From: Spirosoma sp. KUDC1026
Lineage (GTDB): Bacteria > Bacteroidota > Bacteroidia > Cytophagales > Spirosomataceae
Assembly: GCF_013375035.1 (NCBI RefSeq)
Contig: NZ_CP056032.1
Coordinates: 976,001-1,040,000, forward strand
Length of the DNA: 64,000 nucleotides
Direction of reading: 5' to 3'
In this document: positions 34,886 to 43,149 of the stretch, one piece after another
Numbering within the stretch: position 1 is the first letter of the stretch
How the letters are laid out: each line of letters opens with the position of its first letter
The notes under the pieces: generated by a model
What the model saw: the letters and a program-made list of their open reading frames with translations, nothing else
The model's database searches: none
Told to the model about the DNA's origin: nothing
Translations under genes and position numbers: made by a program

Positions 34886-36781
34886 ATGTCAAAACAACGG
34901 ATACGATGGATTGTCGCGCTAATGACGGTAGGGTTGCTGGGCCTGGTTGGGCTGCAACTCTACTGGATTGCTAGTGCGTTACGACTCCAGCAGGAACAGT
35001 TTGCGTATAAAGTAACCGATGCGCTCCAGGAAGTTGTACGTACGCTGGAACGTCAGGAAATTCTGTACCAGACAAAACAACAGATTCATAGCCAGGAGCA
35101 GCAGGAGCGCCTGATGGCTATTGCCAAAAAAGACGAGAAAAAGACGCCTGCCAAAGCAGTTGAGTCAGCCCTGCCATCCCAACGGGAAAAACAGATTGCC
35201 AGCTCGTCGCGCTCCAGCTATACCAGTTCGCAGCCGGAGCGGCAGGTCAGTCAGCCCGCTACAGGCATAGCACCTGCCGGAGCTATGGTAGTACAGTCGG
35301 ACGTACTGCATCCAACCGTTCGGCCCCTGACGACCGAGCAGATGATGATTGTTGAGGAGTTTTTCCGGCAGCAGGATGAGCTAATGGCGTTAGGCGACTG
35401 GCAGACCCGTTTGGCCCAGCAGCAGCAGTTTGACCGGTGGCTGGAGTACATCATGAACGATGAACTCCACCGGATCAACGAGCAGGTGGCGGCCAAATCG
35501 GCCAAACAGAAAGCCGATGCGCTGGCAACTAAAGAACGACTTCGACGTATCGCCCAGGCCAATAAAGCCCGGCGGAAAGATTCGATCGAGAAGGTATCAG
35601 CAGAGATGGCGGGCGTAAATAGACCCGCTAACATGAGCCAGGCCAAGGCCGAAGCACAGACGGATATGATCAAGGGTATGTTGAAAGGGCTGCTCATGTC
35701 CGATCGGCCCGTTGCAGACCGGGTCAATCGACTGGCCCTCGATACGTTACTCCGGCAGACGTTGATTGAGCGGGGTATTACAATTCCGTTCTCGTACGGT
35801 GTGCGGACGCGGCAACAGCCTAGTTTTCTGTTTACGTCGCTATCGGCGGAACCGGAACAACTAAATACCAACGGCTACAAGGCGGCCCTGTTCCCAAACA
35901 ATCTGGTTGATACGGGTAACTACCTGTACGTGTATTTCCCGAACCAGAAGGCGTTTATTCTGGATCGGCTCGGTTTTACATTCGGGGCGTCGGTGGTGCT
36001 TATTCTGGTTATTCTGGCCTGTTTTTACATCGCGATCAGTACGATCGTGCAGCAGAAAAAGCTGGCCGATATCAAGAATGACTTCATCAACAATATGACC
36101 CACGAGTTCAAAACGCCGATTTCAACAATCTCGCTGGCCGTGGAAATGGTGCAGGAGCAATACGGTAATACGAGCCGGGAGTCCGTTCCGGAACCGGATC
36201 GATTAACGCGCTACATGGGGATTATCCGCGACGAAACCCGGCGACTGGGGTCGCACGTCGAAAAAGTCCTGCAAATGGCCCTATTGGATCGGGGCGAAAT
36301 TCGCCTGAAATTGTCGCAGGTCAACATTCACGATGTTATCGAACGGGCGCTCAACACCATTGGCCTGCAGATTGAACAGCGGCAGGGCGAAGTGGATCTG
36401 GACTTTGAGGCCGAGAACGAAATCATTGAAGCCGACGATGTTCACCTGACCAACATCGTGTACAACCTGCTGGATAACGCTATCAAATATTCGCCGGACC
36501 GACTACACATTACGTTGCAGACCCGGAACCTGCCCGACGGCATTAGTATTACCGTGACTGACGAGGGACTGGGCATGACCAAGGAGCAAACGAACCGGAT
36601 CTTTGAGAAATTCTATCGGGTGCCAACCGGTAACCGCCACGACGTAAAAGGCTTTGGACTCGGGTTGAGCTACGTCCGGAAAATGGTCGAAGAACACAAT
36701 GGCCAGATTCGGGTAGAAAGCCAGCCCGGAAAAGGAAGCTCATTCGAAGTAATCTTACCATATAAAATTGTGAATGCGTGA
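34886..36781 (+). CDS. Membrane sensor histidine kinase
   Basis: This 631-residue kinase has a first membrane helix at about residues 10-30. A long periplasmic region of about 330 residues follows, rich in Gln, Arg, Lys and Ala, with coiled-coil character. The second helix is at about 360-385 (FGASVVLILVILACFYIAI). The HisKA dimerisation helix carries the phosphoacceptor His406 (MTHEFKTPIS), and the HATPase domain shows NLLDNAIKYS, DEGLGM and KGFGLGLSYV. It should phosphorylate the response regulator encoded 75 bases downstream. The signal is unknown; the periplasmic part matches no sensor domain I know. Confidence 0.93.
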   Translation: MSKQRIRWIVALMTVGLLGLVGLQLYWIASALRLQQEQFAYKVTDALQEVVRTLERQEILYQTKQQIHSQEQQERLMAIAKKDEKKTPAKAVESALPSQREKQIASSSRSSYTSSQPERQVSQPATGIAPAGAMVVQSDVLHPTVRPLTTEQMMIVEEFFRQQDELMALGDWQTRLAQQQQFDRWLEYIMNDELHRINEQVAAKSAKQKADALATKERLRRIAQANKARRKDSIEKVSAEMAGVNRPANMSQAKAEAQTDMIKGMLKGLLMSDRPVADRVNRLALDTLLRQTLIERGITIPFSYGVRTRQQPSFLFTSLSAEPEQLNTNGYKAALFPNNLVDTGNYLYVYFPNQKAFILDRLGFTFGASVVLILVILACFYIAISTIVQQKKLADIKNDFINNMTHEFKTPISTISLAVEMVQEQYGNTSRESVPEPDRLTRYMGIIRDETRRLGSHVEKVLQMALLDRGEIRLKLSQVNIHDVIERALNTIGLQIEQRQGEVDLDFEAENEIIEADDVHLTNIVYNLLDNAIKYSPDRLHITLQTRNLPDGISITVTDEGLGMTKEQTNRIFEKFYRVPTGNRHDVKGFGLGLSYVRKMVEEHNGQIRVESQPGKGSSFEVILPYKIVNA

Positions 36782-36855
36782 ATGAGTGATTGAGCGAATA
36801 CCATTCGGAAAGATTTATTCACTCATTCACTCATTCTTTCAATCACTCATTGACT
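36779..36855. repeat. Inverted heptamer-like repeat between kinase and regulator genes
   Basis: GAATGAGTGATTGAGCGAAT on the left is answered by TTCACTCATTCACTCATTC and CAATCACTCATTGA on the right. The words GAATGAGTGA and CACTCATTC recur in both orientations. A related element lies at 55664-55783. Confidence 0.75.
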
Positions 36856-36856
36856 T

Positions 36857-37558
36857 ATGCCAACCATTCTACTCGTCGAGGACGACCCCAACCTGGGGCA
36901 ATTAGTTGAGGAATATCTGGAAATGAAAGGCTACCAGACCGACCGCGTGACGGATGGGAACCAGGGGCTGCAGCAGTTTATGGCGAAGCCGTATGACCTC
37001 TGCATCTTCGACGTTATGATGCCTAAGAAAGACGGCTTTACGCTGGCGAAGGAGGTGCGCATGTCGAACCGGGATGTGCCCATCATTTTCCTGACGGCCA
37101 AGTCGATGCAGGAAGATACTATTCAGGGCTTCAAGGTGGGGGGCGATGATTACGTAACGAAACCATTCAGCATGGAAGAACTGCTGCTGCGGATTCAGGC
37201 CATCCTGCGTCGGTATCAGCGAACCTCTGCTGACGGCGTGGTGGAGCCCACTACGTATCAGATTGGAACATTCTCGTTCGATTACCCGCATCAGTTACTT
37301 ACGCAGACGGTTACGGGCGAAGATCCGCAGACGCAGAAGCTGACCAGCAAGGAGTCTGAACTTTTGAAACTGCTGGCCCAGAACCTGAACCAGCCCGTCA
37401 GCCGGAGCTTTGCGCTCAAGATGGTCTGGGGCGATGATTCGTATTTCAACGCCCGTAGTATGGATGTTTACATCACGAAACTTCGGAAATACCTGAAGAA
37501 CGACACCGCCGTTCAACTCGTAAATGTGCACGGTGAAGGGTTTAAACTGATTAGTTAA
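36857..37558 (+). CDS. OmpR/PhoB-family response regulator
   Basis: This 233-residue regulator has a receiver domain (residues 1-118) with acidic pocket VEDDPN, phosphoacceptor Asp52 (IFDVMMPKKDGF) and Lys in VTKPF. A C-terminal winged helix (residues about 135-233) follows, with LTSKESELLKLLAQN and MDVYITKLRKYL. It is the partner of the kinase at 34886-36781. Target genes are not known from sequence; nearby divergent secreted-protein genes are candidates. Confidence 0.95.
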   Translation: MPTILLVEDDPNLGQLVEEYLEMKGYQTDRVTDGNQGLQQFMAKPYDLCIFDVMMPKKDGFTLAKEVRMSNRDVPIIFLTAKSMQEDTIQGFKVGGDDYVTKPFSMEELLLRIQAILRRYQRTSADGVVEPTTYQIGTFSFDYPHQLLTQTVTGEDPQTQKLTSKESELLKLLAQNLNQPVSRSFALKMVWGDDSYFNARSMDVYITKLRKYLKNDTAVQLVNVHGEGFKLIS

Positions 37559-37583
37559 GGAACAGACATCCGTTGTCGGGCGT

Positions 37584-37591
37584 TAGTTTTG
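37584..37591 (+). promoter_or_regulatory. Possible -7 box for hemB
   Basis: TAGTTTTG fits TAnnTTTG and lies 43 bases before the hemB ATG. The -33 box is not clear. Confidence 0.4.
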
Positions 37592-37633
37592 TGGCAGCAG
37601 ACACGTAACGTTTTGTCTGCCGCCCGATCACTT

Positions 37634-38605
37634 ATGAATATTATTCGTCGTCCGCGCCGGAATCGTCAGTCGGCCGCCATTCGCGACATGGTGCAGGAAA
37701 CGCGCCTGTCGGTTACTGATTTTATCCTGCCTGTGTTCATCATCGATGGGCAGAACGTACGTACTGAAGTTGCCTCTATGCCCGGTATTCACCGCTGGTC
37801 GCTGGATTTACTGCTGGAGGAAATTCAGGAATGTATGGATCTGGGCGTGAAGTCGTTCGACCTGTTTCCTAACATTACCGAATCGAAAAAAGACAAATAC
37901 GCGACCGAGAGCTACAATCCCGATGGGCTGTACCTGAACGCCATCCGCGTCATCAAAGATCGTTTTCCGGACGCGTTAGTTATGACCGACGTAGCGATGG
38001 ATCCCTATAGCTCCGACGGGCACGATGGTATTGTCGAGAATGGCAAAATTCTGAATGACCCGACGCTGGAGGTGTTGGGCAAGATGGCACTGGCGCAGGC
38101 ACAGGCCGGAGCCGATATCGTTGGTCCGTCCGACATGATGGACGGCCGCGTGGGCTATATCCGGCAGGTACTGGATGAGGGAAATTTCCACGACGTAGCA
38201 ATCATGGCCTACACCGCTAAATACGCTAGTGCGTTCTACGGTCCATTCCGCGACGCGCTGGATTCGGCACCCAAGTTTGGCGATAAGAAAACGTACCAGA
38301 TGAACCCGGCCAACAGCCGCGAAGCCATGATCGAAGCTCAGCTCGATTTCGCCGAAGGTGCCGATTTTCTGATGGTAAAGCCTGCATTAGCGTACCTGGA
38401 TATCATCAAATTACTGAACGATAATTTCCACCTGCCCATCACAGCCTATAACGTGAGTGGCGAGTATGCCATGATCAAAGCGGCCGCTCAACGGGGCTGG
38501 CTTGATGGCGACCGCGCCATGATGGAAACGTTACTATCCATTAAACGGGCCGGTGCTACGTCAATTCTAACGTACTTTGCGAAGGAAGCCGCCCGCCTTT
38601 TATGA
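37634..38605 (+). CDS. hemB: Delta-aminolevulinic acid dehydratase (porphobilinogen synthase)
   Basis: HemB condenses two 5-aminolevulinate molecules to porphobilinogen in heme biosynthesis. This 323-residue protein has the two active-site lysines, Lys196 (AKYASAFYGPFRDA) and Lys249 (LMVKPALAYLD). The metal segment reads DVAMDPYSSDGHDG, lacking the three cysteines of zinc-dependent enzymes, so it belongs to the Mg/K-responsive class. I chose the ATG at 37634 rather than a TTG at 37589, since MNIIRRPRRNR matches the family N-terminus. Its stop overlaps the pyrC start by 4 bases. Confidence 0.97.
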   Translation: MNIIRRPRRNRQSAAIRDMVQETRLSVTDFILPVFIIDGQNVRTEVASMPGIHRWSLDLLLEEIQECMDLGVKSFDLFPNITESKKDKYATESYNPDGLYLNAIRVIKDRFPDALVMTDVAMDPYSSDGHDGIVENGKILNDPTLEVLGKMALAQAQAGADIVGPSDMMDGRVGYIRQVLDEGNFHDVAIMAYTAKYASAFYGPFRDALDSAPKFGDKKTYQMNPANSREAMIEAQLDFAEGADFLMVKPALAYLDIIKLLNDNFHLPITAYNVSGEYAMIKAAAQRGWLDGDRAMMETLLSIKRAGATSILTYFAKEAARLL

Positions 38606-39939
38606 GCAAAATTTTAATTCGCAACGCCCGCTTAGTTAACGAGAATCAGATTACCGAAACCGACGTTCTGATCGAAAACGGACTTATTGCCCGTATTCAG
38701 GCTGGATTATCGGACGAAGGTATTTCACAGGTAATCGACGCCAGAGGACAATACCTGTTACCCGGTGTTATCGATGATCAGGTCCATTTCCGGGAGCCGG
38801 GTCTGACCCATAAAGCTACCATTCAATCAGAGTCGCGGGCAGCTGTGGCGGGTGGGGTTACCACATTTATGGAAATGCCCAATACCGTACCCAACGCGCT
38901 GACACAGGAATTGCTGGCCGATAAGTACGAGATTGCGGCTCGGACATCGATGGCGAACTACTCCTTCTTTATGGGGGCGTCGAACGATAACCTCGATGAG
39001 GTGCTACGCACGGATCCGAAATCTGTCTGTGGCATCAAAGTCTTTATGGGCTCATCGACGGGCAACATGCTGGTCGATAAAGAGCAGGTGCTGGAAGACC
39101 TGTTCCGACAAAGTCCGATGCTTGTTGCGACCCACTGCGAAGACGAAGCAACGATTCGCGCCAATACGGAACGCTACCGGAATTTATACGGTGATTCGGC
39201 ACCCGCAGCCATTCATCCCCTGATTCGATCGGAGGAGGCCTGTCTGCTGTCGTCGTCACTGGCGGTCAATCTGGCCAAGCGGCACAACGCCCGGCTGCAC
39301 ATTCTGCACATTACCACCGCCGACGAACTGTCGTTGTTCCGGAATGACATTCCGCTGTCGGAAAAACGGATCACATCCGAGGTATGCGTCCACCACCTGT
39401 GGTTCGACAGCCGGGACTACCTTACGTTAGGTAATCAGATCAAGTGCAATCCGGCGATCAAGGCTGCCCACCATAAGGAGGCTTTACTGACCGCGCTGCT
39501 CGACGACCGGCTGGACATTATCGCTACCGATCACGCACCCCATACCTGGTCCGAGAAACAGCAATCTTATTGGCAGGCTCCGTCTGGTCTGCCGCTGGTG
39601 CAGCACCCGTTGCTGCTGATGCTGGATTTTGTAGCGCAGGGAAAACTGCCGATCGAGACCGTTGTCCGGAAAATGAGCCACGCACCCGCCGACTGTTTCC
39701 AGATCGACCGGCGAGGCTACGTACGCGAAGGCTATTGGGCCGACCTAGTCCTGGTGGACACGCAGCAGCCAACAACCGTAAAAAAGGAGAATATCCTGTA
39801 TCAGTGTGGCTGGTCGCCCCTGCTGGGCCATACCTTCGGCTCGACCGTAACGCACACGCTGGTGTCTGGTGAACTAGTCTATCAGGAGGGCCGTTTCTTG
39901 GCCGATCGGGCGGGAGAGCGGTTGGCGTTTTCCCGGTAG
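38602..39939 (+). CDS. pyrC: Dihydroorotase
   Basis: Dihydroorotase closes carbamoyl aspartate to dihydroorotate in pyrimidine synthesis. This 445-residue amidohydrolase has the N-terminal metal motif as DDQVHFREPGLTHK, where the first His of the usual HxH is Gln60 and His62 remains. Later residues include KVFMGSSTGNM, THCEDEA, LHILHITTADE and IATDHAPHTWSEK, supplying the remaining ligands. The QxH form appears to be normal for this Bacteroidota type, from memory. The start ATG overlaps the hemB stop by 4 bases, so the two are translationally coupled. Confidence 0.94.
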   Translation: MSKILIRNARLVNENQITETDVLIENGLIARIQAGLSDEGISQVIDARGQYLLPGVIDDQVHFREPGLTHKATIQSESRAAVAGGVTTFMEMPNTVPNALTQELLADKYEIAARTSMANYSFFMGASNDNLDEVLRTDPKSVCGIKVFMGSSTGNMLVDKEQVLEDLFRQSPMLVATHCEDEATIRANTERYRNLYGDSAPAAIHPLIRSEEACLLSSSLAVNLAKRHNARLHILHITTADELSLFRNDIPLSEKRITSEVCVHHLWFDSRDYLTLGNQIKCNPAIKAAHHKEALLTALLDDRLDIIATDHAPHTWSEKQQSYWQAPSGLPLVQHPLLLMLDFVAQGKLPIETVVRKMSHAPADCFQIDRRGYVREGYWADLVLVDTQQPTTVKKENILYQCGWSPLLGHTFGSTVTHTLVSGELVYQEGRFLADRAGERLAFSR

Positions 39940-39961
39940 CGAAAATTTTTTCACCAAAGAC

Positions 39962-39993
39962 TTGCGCAAAGGTAGTTTCATATATTACCTTTG
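39962..39993 (+). promoter_or_regulatory. Promoter of tRNA-Leu
   Basis: TTG at 39962-39964 and TACCTTTG at 39986-39993 are 21 bases apart. Start of transcription near 40000 would give a short leader before the tRNA at 40021. Confidence 0.85.
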
Positions 39994-40020
39994 CAGTCCC
40001 AAGAGTAAGGGAAACGAGCT

Positions 40021-40104
40021 GCCGAAGTGGTGAAATTGGTAGACACGCACGTTTCAGGGGCGTGTGTCTTTACGGACATGCGAGTTCGAGTCTCGCCTTC
40101 GGCA
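40021..40104 (+). tRNA. tRNA-Leu (anticodon CAG)
   Basis: This 84-base class II tRNA has acceptor GCCGAAG/CTTCGGC, anticodon loop TTCAGGG with CAG, a long variable arm and T loop TTCGAGT. The discriminator is A and CCA is not encoded. Its last 11 bases are the left part of a 26-bp direct repeat that recurs at 46975-47000, so it is the integration site of the island. Confidence 0.96.
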
Positions 40105-40119
40105 CAAAGAAAAGCCTGT
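40094..40119 (+). repeat. Left attachment-site repeat (attL)
   Basis: The 26-bp copy comprises the last 11 bases of tRNA-Leu and the 5' arm of its terminator. It is identical to 46975-47000. Confidence 0.88.
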
Positions 40120-40142
40120 AAATCGTTGATTTGCAGGCTTTT
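40110..40142 (+). terminator. Terminator of tRNA-Leu
   Basis: AAAAGCCTGTAAATC and GATTTGCAGGCTTTT form a 15-bp stem with one G-T pair around GTT, with a T-run. Confidence 0.88.
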
Positions 40143-40318
40143 GCTATTTATTAATGTTATGATTAGTATTGATGATTCAGCAATGATAATCATAATAGTA
40201 CTGTAGTTCAATAAGTTATTTCTAAATTTAAGAATAAGACACGAACATAATAAGTAGTTCGTGCTTATGTTTTTCGCTATCCCAATTAATTTTAAAAGAA
40301 CCTAATATTTCACAAGTA

Positions 40319-41122
40319 ATGAATCAGTCTGAGATAGTTGACAAGCTTAACGAGCTTCTTAATTTACCTGCAGAAACTGAGATTGTCGAATTCAAAGCTG
40401 CCCAGAATAATTTTGACTTCAGTAAGATAGGTAAATATTTTTCAGCTATCAGTAATGAAGCGAATTTGAAGGATGTTCGAGAAGGATGGCTGGTATTTGG
40501 TGTTGAGAATAAGAATAGAACCGTTGTTGGGTCTTTATACCGCTCGAATAGACCCGACTTAGACCATTTGAAGGGAGAAATAGCTCAAAAGACAACGAAT
40601 GGTATAACTTTTATCGAAATATACGAAGTTACAATGCCAGGGGGTAGGGTAGTCATGTTCCAAATACCTGCAGCACCTCGTGGTTTACCAGTAGCTTGGG
40701 AAGAGATGGTGAAGAACAGTGCCCCTTAAATCTCGAAAAAATTGAACGTATTAGAAAGCAAGCGGCTGATTTAGACTGGAGTGCAGCTGTATGCAATGGA
40801 GCTACTTTGTCTGATTTAGATCCTGAAGCTATTAACCAAGCGAGAGAAAATTATAAGAATAAAAATCCCCATTTATCTGATGAAGTTGATAGTTGGGATG
40901 CTCAAACTTTTTTGAATAAAGCGAAACTGACTATTCAAGGGCAGATTACTCGCACAACAATATTACTTCTAGGCAGGACAGAAGCAAGCCATTTTTTAAG
41001 TCCAGCAGTGGCTCAAATTACTTGGGTGCTAAAGGATCGTGACGGTATAGAGCAAAGCTATCAACATTTTAGTTGTCCATATCTTTTGTCAGTACAGGAG
41101 GTGTATCAAAATATTCGAAATT
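40319..41122 (+). pseudogene. AlbA_2 (Schlafen-type) putative DNA-binding/ATPase gene, 5' part, frameshifted and cut by IS
   Basis: The first frame (40319-40729) encodes an AlbA_2 domain: ETEIVEFKAAQNN, SNEANLKDVREGWLVFGV and MFQIPAAPRGLPVAW. It then shifts; homology continues in the next frame from about 40697 (GRDGEEQCPLNLEKIERIRK) to IRN at 41119. A few residues that normally join AW and GRDGE are missing, consistent with a small deletion. The gene is interrupted at 41122 by the IS cluster and resumes at 43150. Family members are ATP-binding regulators found in mobile and defence-related contexts. Confidence 0.82.
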
Positions 41123-41196
41123 TGTAGTGCTCCCCTAAACTTGGACAGTAGTGATAAGTGTAAAACCAATAACTTAGACCTACAAAATGTCCAACC

Positions 41197-41493
41197 ATGG
41201 CCAAAACAACTCGGCGTGTTCACGACGCCCAATTCAAGACCAAAGTGGTCTTGGAAACATTAAAGGGGCACAGAACACTGGCTCAACTCAGCAGCGAATT
41301 TGGCATTCATCCCACCCAAATTACCCAGTGGAAACAACAAGCCTTAGAGGGATTACCCACTCTGTTCAATGGGCCGGCAAATCCGTCAATTCCCGACCAC
41401 GAACGGGAGCAGATCGAAGCCCCTTTGTTTCAACAAATCGGGCAACTCAAAGTCGAGAACGATTACCTCAAAAAAAAATTACGAACCAGTTAG
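41197..41493 (+). CDS. IS3-family OrfA (helix-turn-helix), copy 1
   Basis: This 98-residue protein begins MAKTTRRVHDAQFKTKVVLE and has the LAQLSSEFGIHPTQITQWKQ helix-turn-helix that binds the element's ends. A leucine-zipper-like segment precedes the A9 slippery site at 41470-41478, where a -1 shift would join it to OrfB. Here OrfB is cut after about 130 codons, so no active fusion transposase can come from this copy. OrfA alone may act as an inhibitor of transposition. It is identical to the OrfA of copies 2 and 3. Confidence 0.9.
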   Translation: MAKTTRRVHDAQFKTKVVLETLKGHRTLAQLSSEFGIHPTQITQWKQQALEGLPTLFNGPANPSIPDHEREQIEAPLFQQIGQLKVENDYLKKKLRTS

Positions 41494-41866
41494 TCGGTGA
41501 TCGAAGACAATTGATCGATCCTACTCATGATCGGTTAAGTATTAGCCAACAGTGTGATTTACTGGACATCGCTCGCGCCAGCTACTACTATCAGCCCTTG
41601 GGTGAGTCAATAGCGAACCTGGCGTTAATGGCACGGATCGACAAACTCTTCACTGACCGGCCAGAGCTGGGCGTTCGCCGAATGCAGCAAGAACTAACCA
41701 CAGCAGAATTTCCCGTAAACCTAAAACGTGTACGGCGGTTGATGCGGCTTATGAGCCTGGAAGCGATCTATCCTAAACCAAATTTATCAAAGCCTGCTGA
41801 AGGGCATCAAATTTACCCTTATCTATTAAAGGATGTGGCTATTGAAGGGGCTAACCATGTTTGGTC
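41469..41866 (+). pseudogene. Truncated OrfB of IS copy 1
   Basis: The -1 frame after the A9 run reads through QLVGDRRQLIDPTHDRLS to EGANHVW and then hits copy 2. The catalytic DDE core, which lies downstream, is absent, so the product is inactive. Confidence 0.88.
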
Positions 41867-41940
41867 TGTAGTGCTCCCCTAAACTTGGACAGTAGTGATA
41901 AGTGTAAAACCAATAACTTAGACCTACAAAATGTCCAACC

Positions 41941-42237
41941 ATGGCCAAAACAACTCGGCGTGTTCACGACGCCCAATTCAAGACCAAAGTGGTCTTGGAA
42001 ACATTAAAGGGGCACAGAACACTGGCTCAACTCAGCAGCGAATTTGGCATTCATCCCACCCAAATTACCCAGTGGAAACAACAAGCCTTAGAGGGATTAC
42101 CCACTCTGTTCAATGGGCCGGCAAATCCGTCAATTCCCGACCACGAACGGGAGCAGATCGAAGCCCCTTTGTTTCAACAAATCGGGCAACTCAAAGTCGA
42201 GAACGATTACCTCAAAAAAAAATTACGAACCAGTTAG
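41941..42237 (+). CDS. IS3-family OrfA, copy 2
   Basis: Identical to the OrfA of copies 1 and 3: 98 residues with a DNA-binding helix-turn-helix (GIHPTQITQWKQ) and a C-terminal zipper-like helix (QIGQLKVENDYLKKKL). The A9 run at 42214-42222 is the probable -1 frameshift site that makes the OrfAB transposase. It lies 74 bases from the left end, as is usual for the family. Confidence 0.93.
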   Translation: MAKTTRRVHDAQFKTKVVLETLKGHRTLAQLSSEFGIHPTQITQWKQQALEGLPTLFNGPANPSIPDHEREQIEAPLFQQIGQLKVENDYLKKKLRTS

Positions 42238-43115
42238 TCGGTGATCGAAGACAATTGATCGATCCTACTCATGATCGGTTAAGTATTAGCCAACAGTGTG
42301 ATTTACTGGACATCGCTCGCGCCAGCTACTACTATCAGCCCTTGGGTGAGTCAATAGCGAACCTGGCGTTAATGGCACGGATCGACAAACTCTTCACTGA
42401 CCGGCCAGAGCTGGGCGTTCGCCGAATGCAGCAAGAACTAACCACAGCAGAATTTCCCGTAAACCTAAAACGTGTACGGCGGTTGATGCGGCTTATGAGC
42501 CTGGAAGCGATCTATCCTAAACCAAATTTATCAAAGCCTGCTGAAGGGCATCAAATTTACCCTTATCTATTAAAGGATGTGGCTATTGAAGGGGCTAACC
42601 ATGTTTGGTCAACGGATATAACATACATTCCCATGGCCAACGGCTTCTTGTATTTATGTGCAGTCATCGACTGGTATACCCGATTTGTGCTGAGTTGGCG
42701 TTTATCGAATACTTTATTAGTTGATTTTTGCCTTGATGCTTTACAGGACGCGCTGAAGCAATGGGGTAAGCCTCAGATTTTTAATACTGATCAAGGTAGC
42801 CAATTTACCAGTCCACGTTTTTTAGCCCCCTTGCAAGCGGCTGGAATACAAATCAGTATGGATGGCAAAGGACGAGCTATCGACAATATTTTTATCGAGC
42901 GACTGTGGCGAACAGTCAAATACGAACATATCTATTTACATGCTTACCCGGACGGTTTAGCTTTGGAACGCGGTTTAGCGAAGTACTTCCATTTTTACAA
43001 TTATGGTCGTAAACACCAGTCTCTGGATTACCAAACCCCAGCCCAATGGTATATTGAGGGTGGAAAGGGGAAGAAAAATACAATTTCTCAGACGGCTGGT
43101 ATCATCTTAAATTGA
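42213..43115 (+). CDS. IS3-family OrfB transposase (rve/DDE), copy 2
   Basis: The frame runs about 300 codons from the A9 shift site. It has an HTH_21-type region (ELGVRRMQQELTTAEFPVN) and an rve integrase core. The acidic triad is visible as Asp in STDITYIP, Asp in FNTDQGSQFTS and Glu in DNIFIERLWRTVKYE. The downstream K/R and YNYGRKHQSLDYQTPA motif is typical of the family. Expression should be by -1 frameshift from OrfA. The copy appears intact and capable of transposition. Confidence 0.93.
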   Translation, partial: QKKITNQLVGDRRQLIDPTHDRLSISQQCDLLDIARASYYYQPLGESIANLALMARIDKLFTDRPELGVRRMQQELTTAEFPVNLKRVRRLMRLMSLEAIYPKPNLSKPAEGHQIYPYLLKDVAIEGANHVWSTDITYIPMANGFLYLCAVIDWYTRFVLSWRLSNTLLVDFCLDALQDALKQWGKPQIFNTDQGSQFTSPRFLAPLQAAGIQISMDGKGRAIDNIFIERLWRTVKYEHIYLHAYPDGLALERGLAKYFHFYNYGRKHQSLDYQTPAQWYIEGGKGKKNTISQTAGIILN

Positions 43116-43149
43116 CCCGCTAACTGTCCAACAGTTGGGGAGCACCATC

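Larger units (their letters stand above)
41123..41866 (+). mobile_element. IS3-family element, copy 1, 5' 744 bp only
   Basis: Left end TGTAGTGCTCCCC and the following 744 bp are identical to the first 744 bp of the full copy at 41867. It stops at TTTGGTC, inside the transposase, exactly where copy 2 begins. The rest of this copy is gone. Confidence 0.9.
41867..43149 (+). mobile_element. IS3-family element, copy 2, complete (1283 bp)
   Basis: Imperfect terminal inverted repeats start TGTAGTGCTCCCC (left) and GATGGTGCTCCCC (right, reverse complement), each followed by a TTGGACAGT word. It contains OrfA and a -1-frame OrfB. It sits head-to-tail behind copy 1 and directly rejoins the AlbA_2 gene on the right, so no target duplication flanks this pair. 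Confidence 0.93.

Noticed and set aside
41187-41882. A 231-codon frame beginning MSNHGQNNSACSRR over IS copy 1 as a separate gene
   Set aside because: It is the OrfB frame extended upstream out of phase with OrfA; the N-terminal part is a shadow of OrfA and the end runs into the next IS copy.
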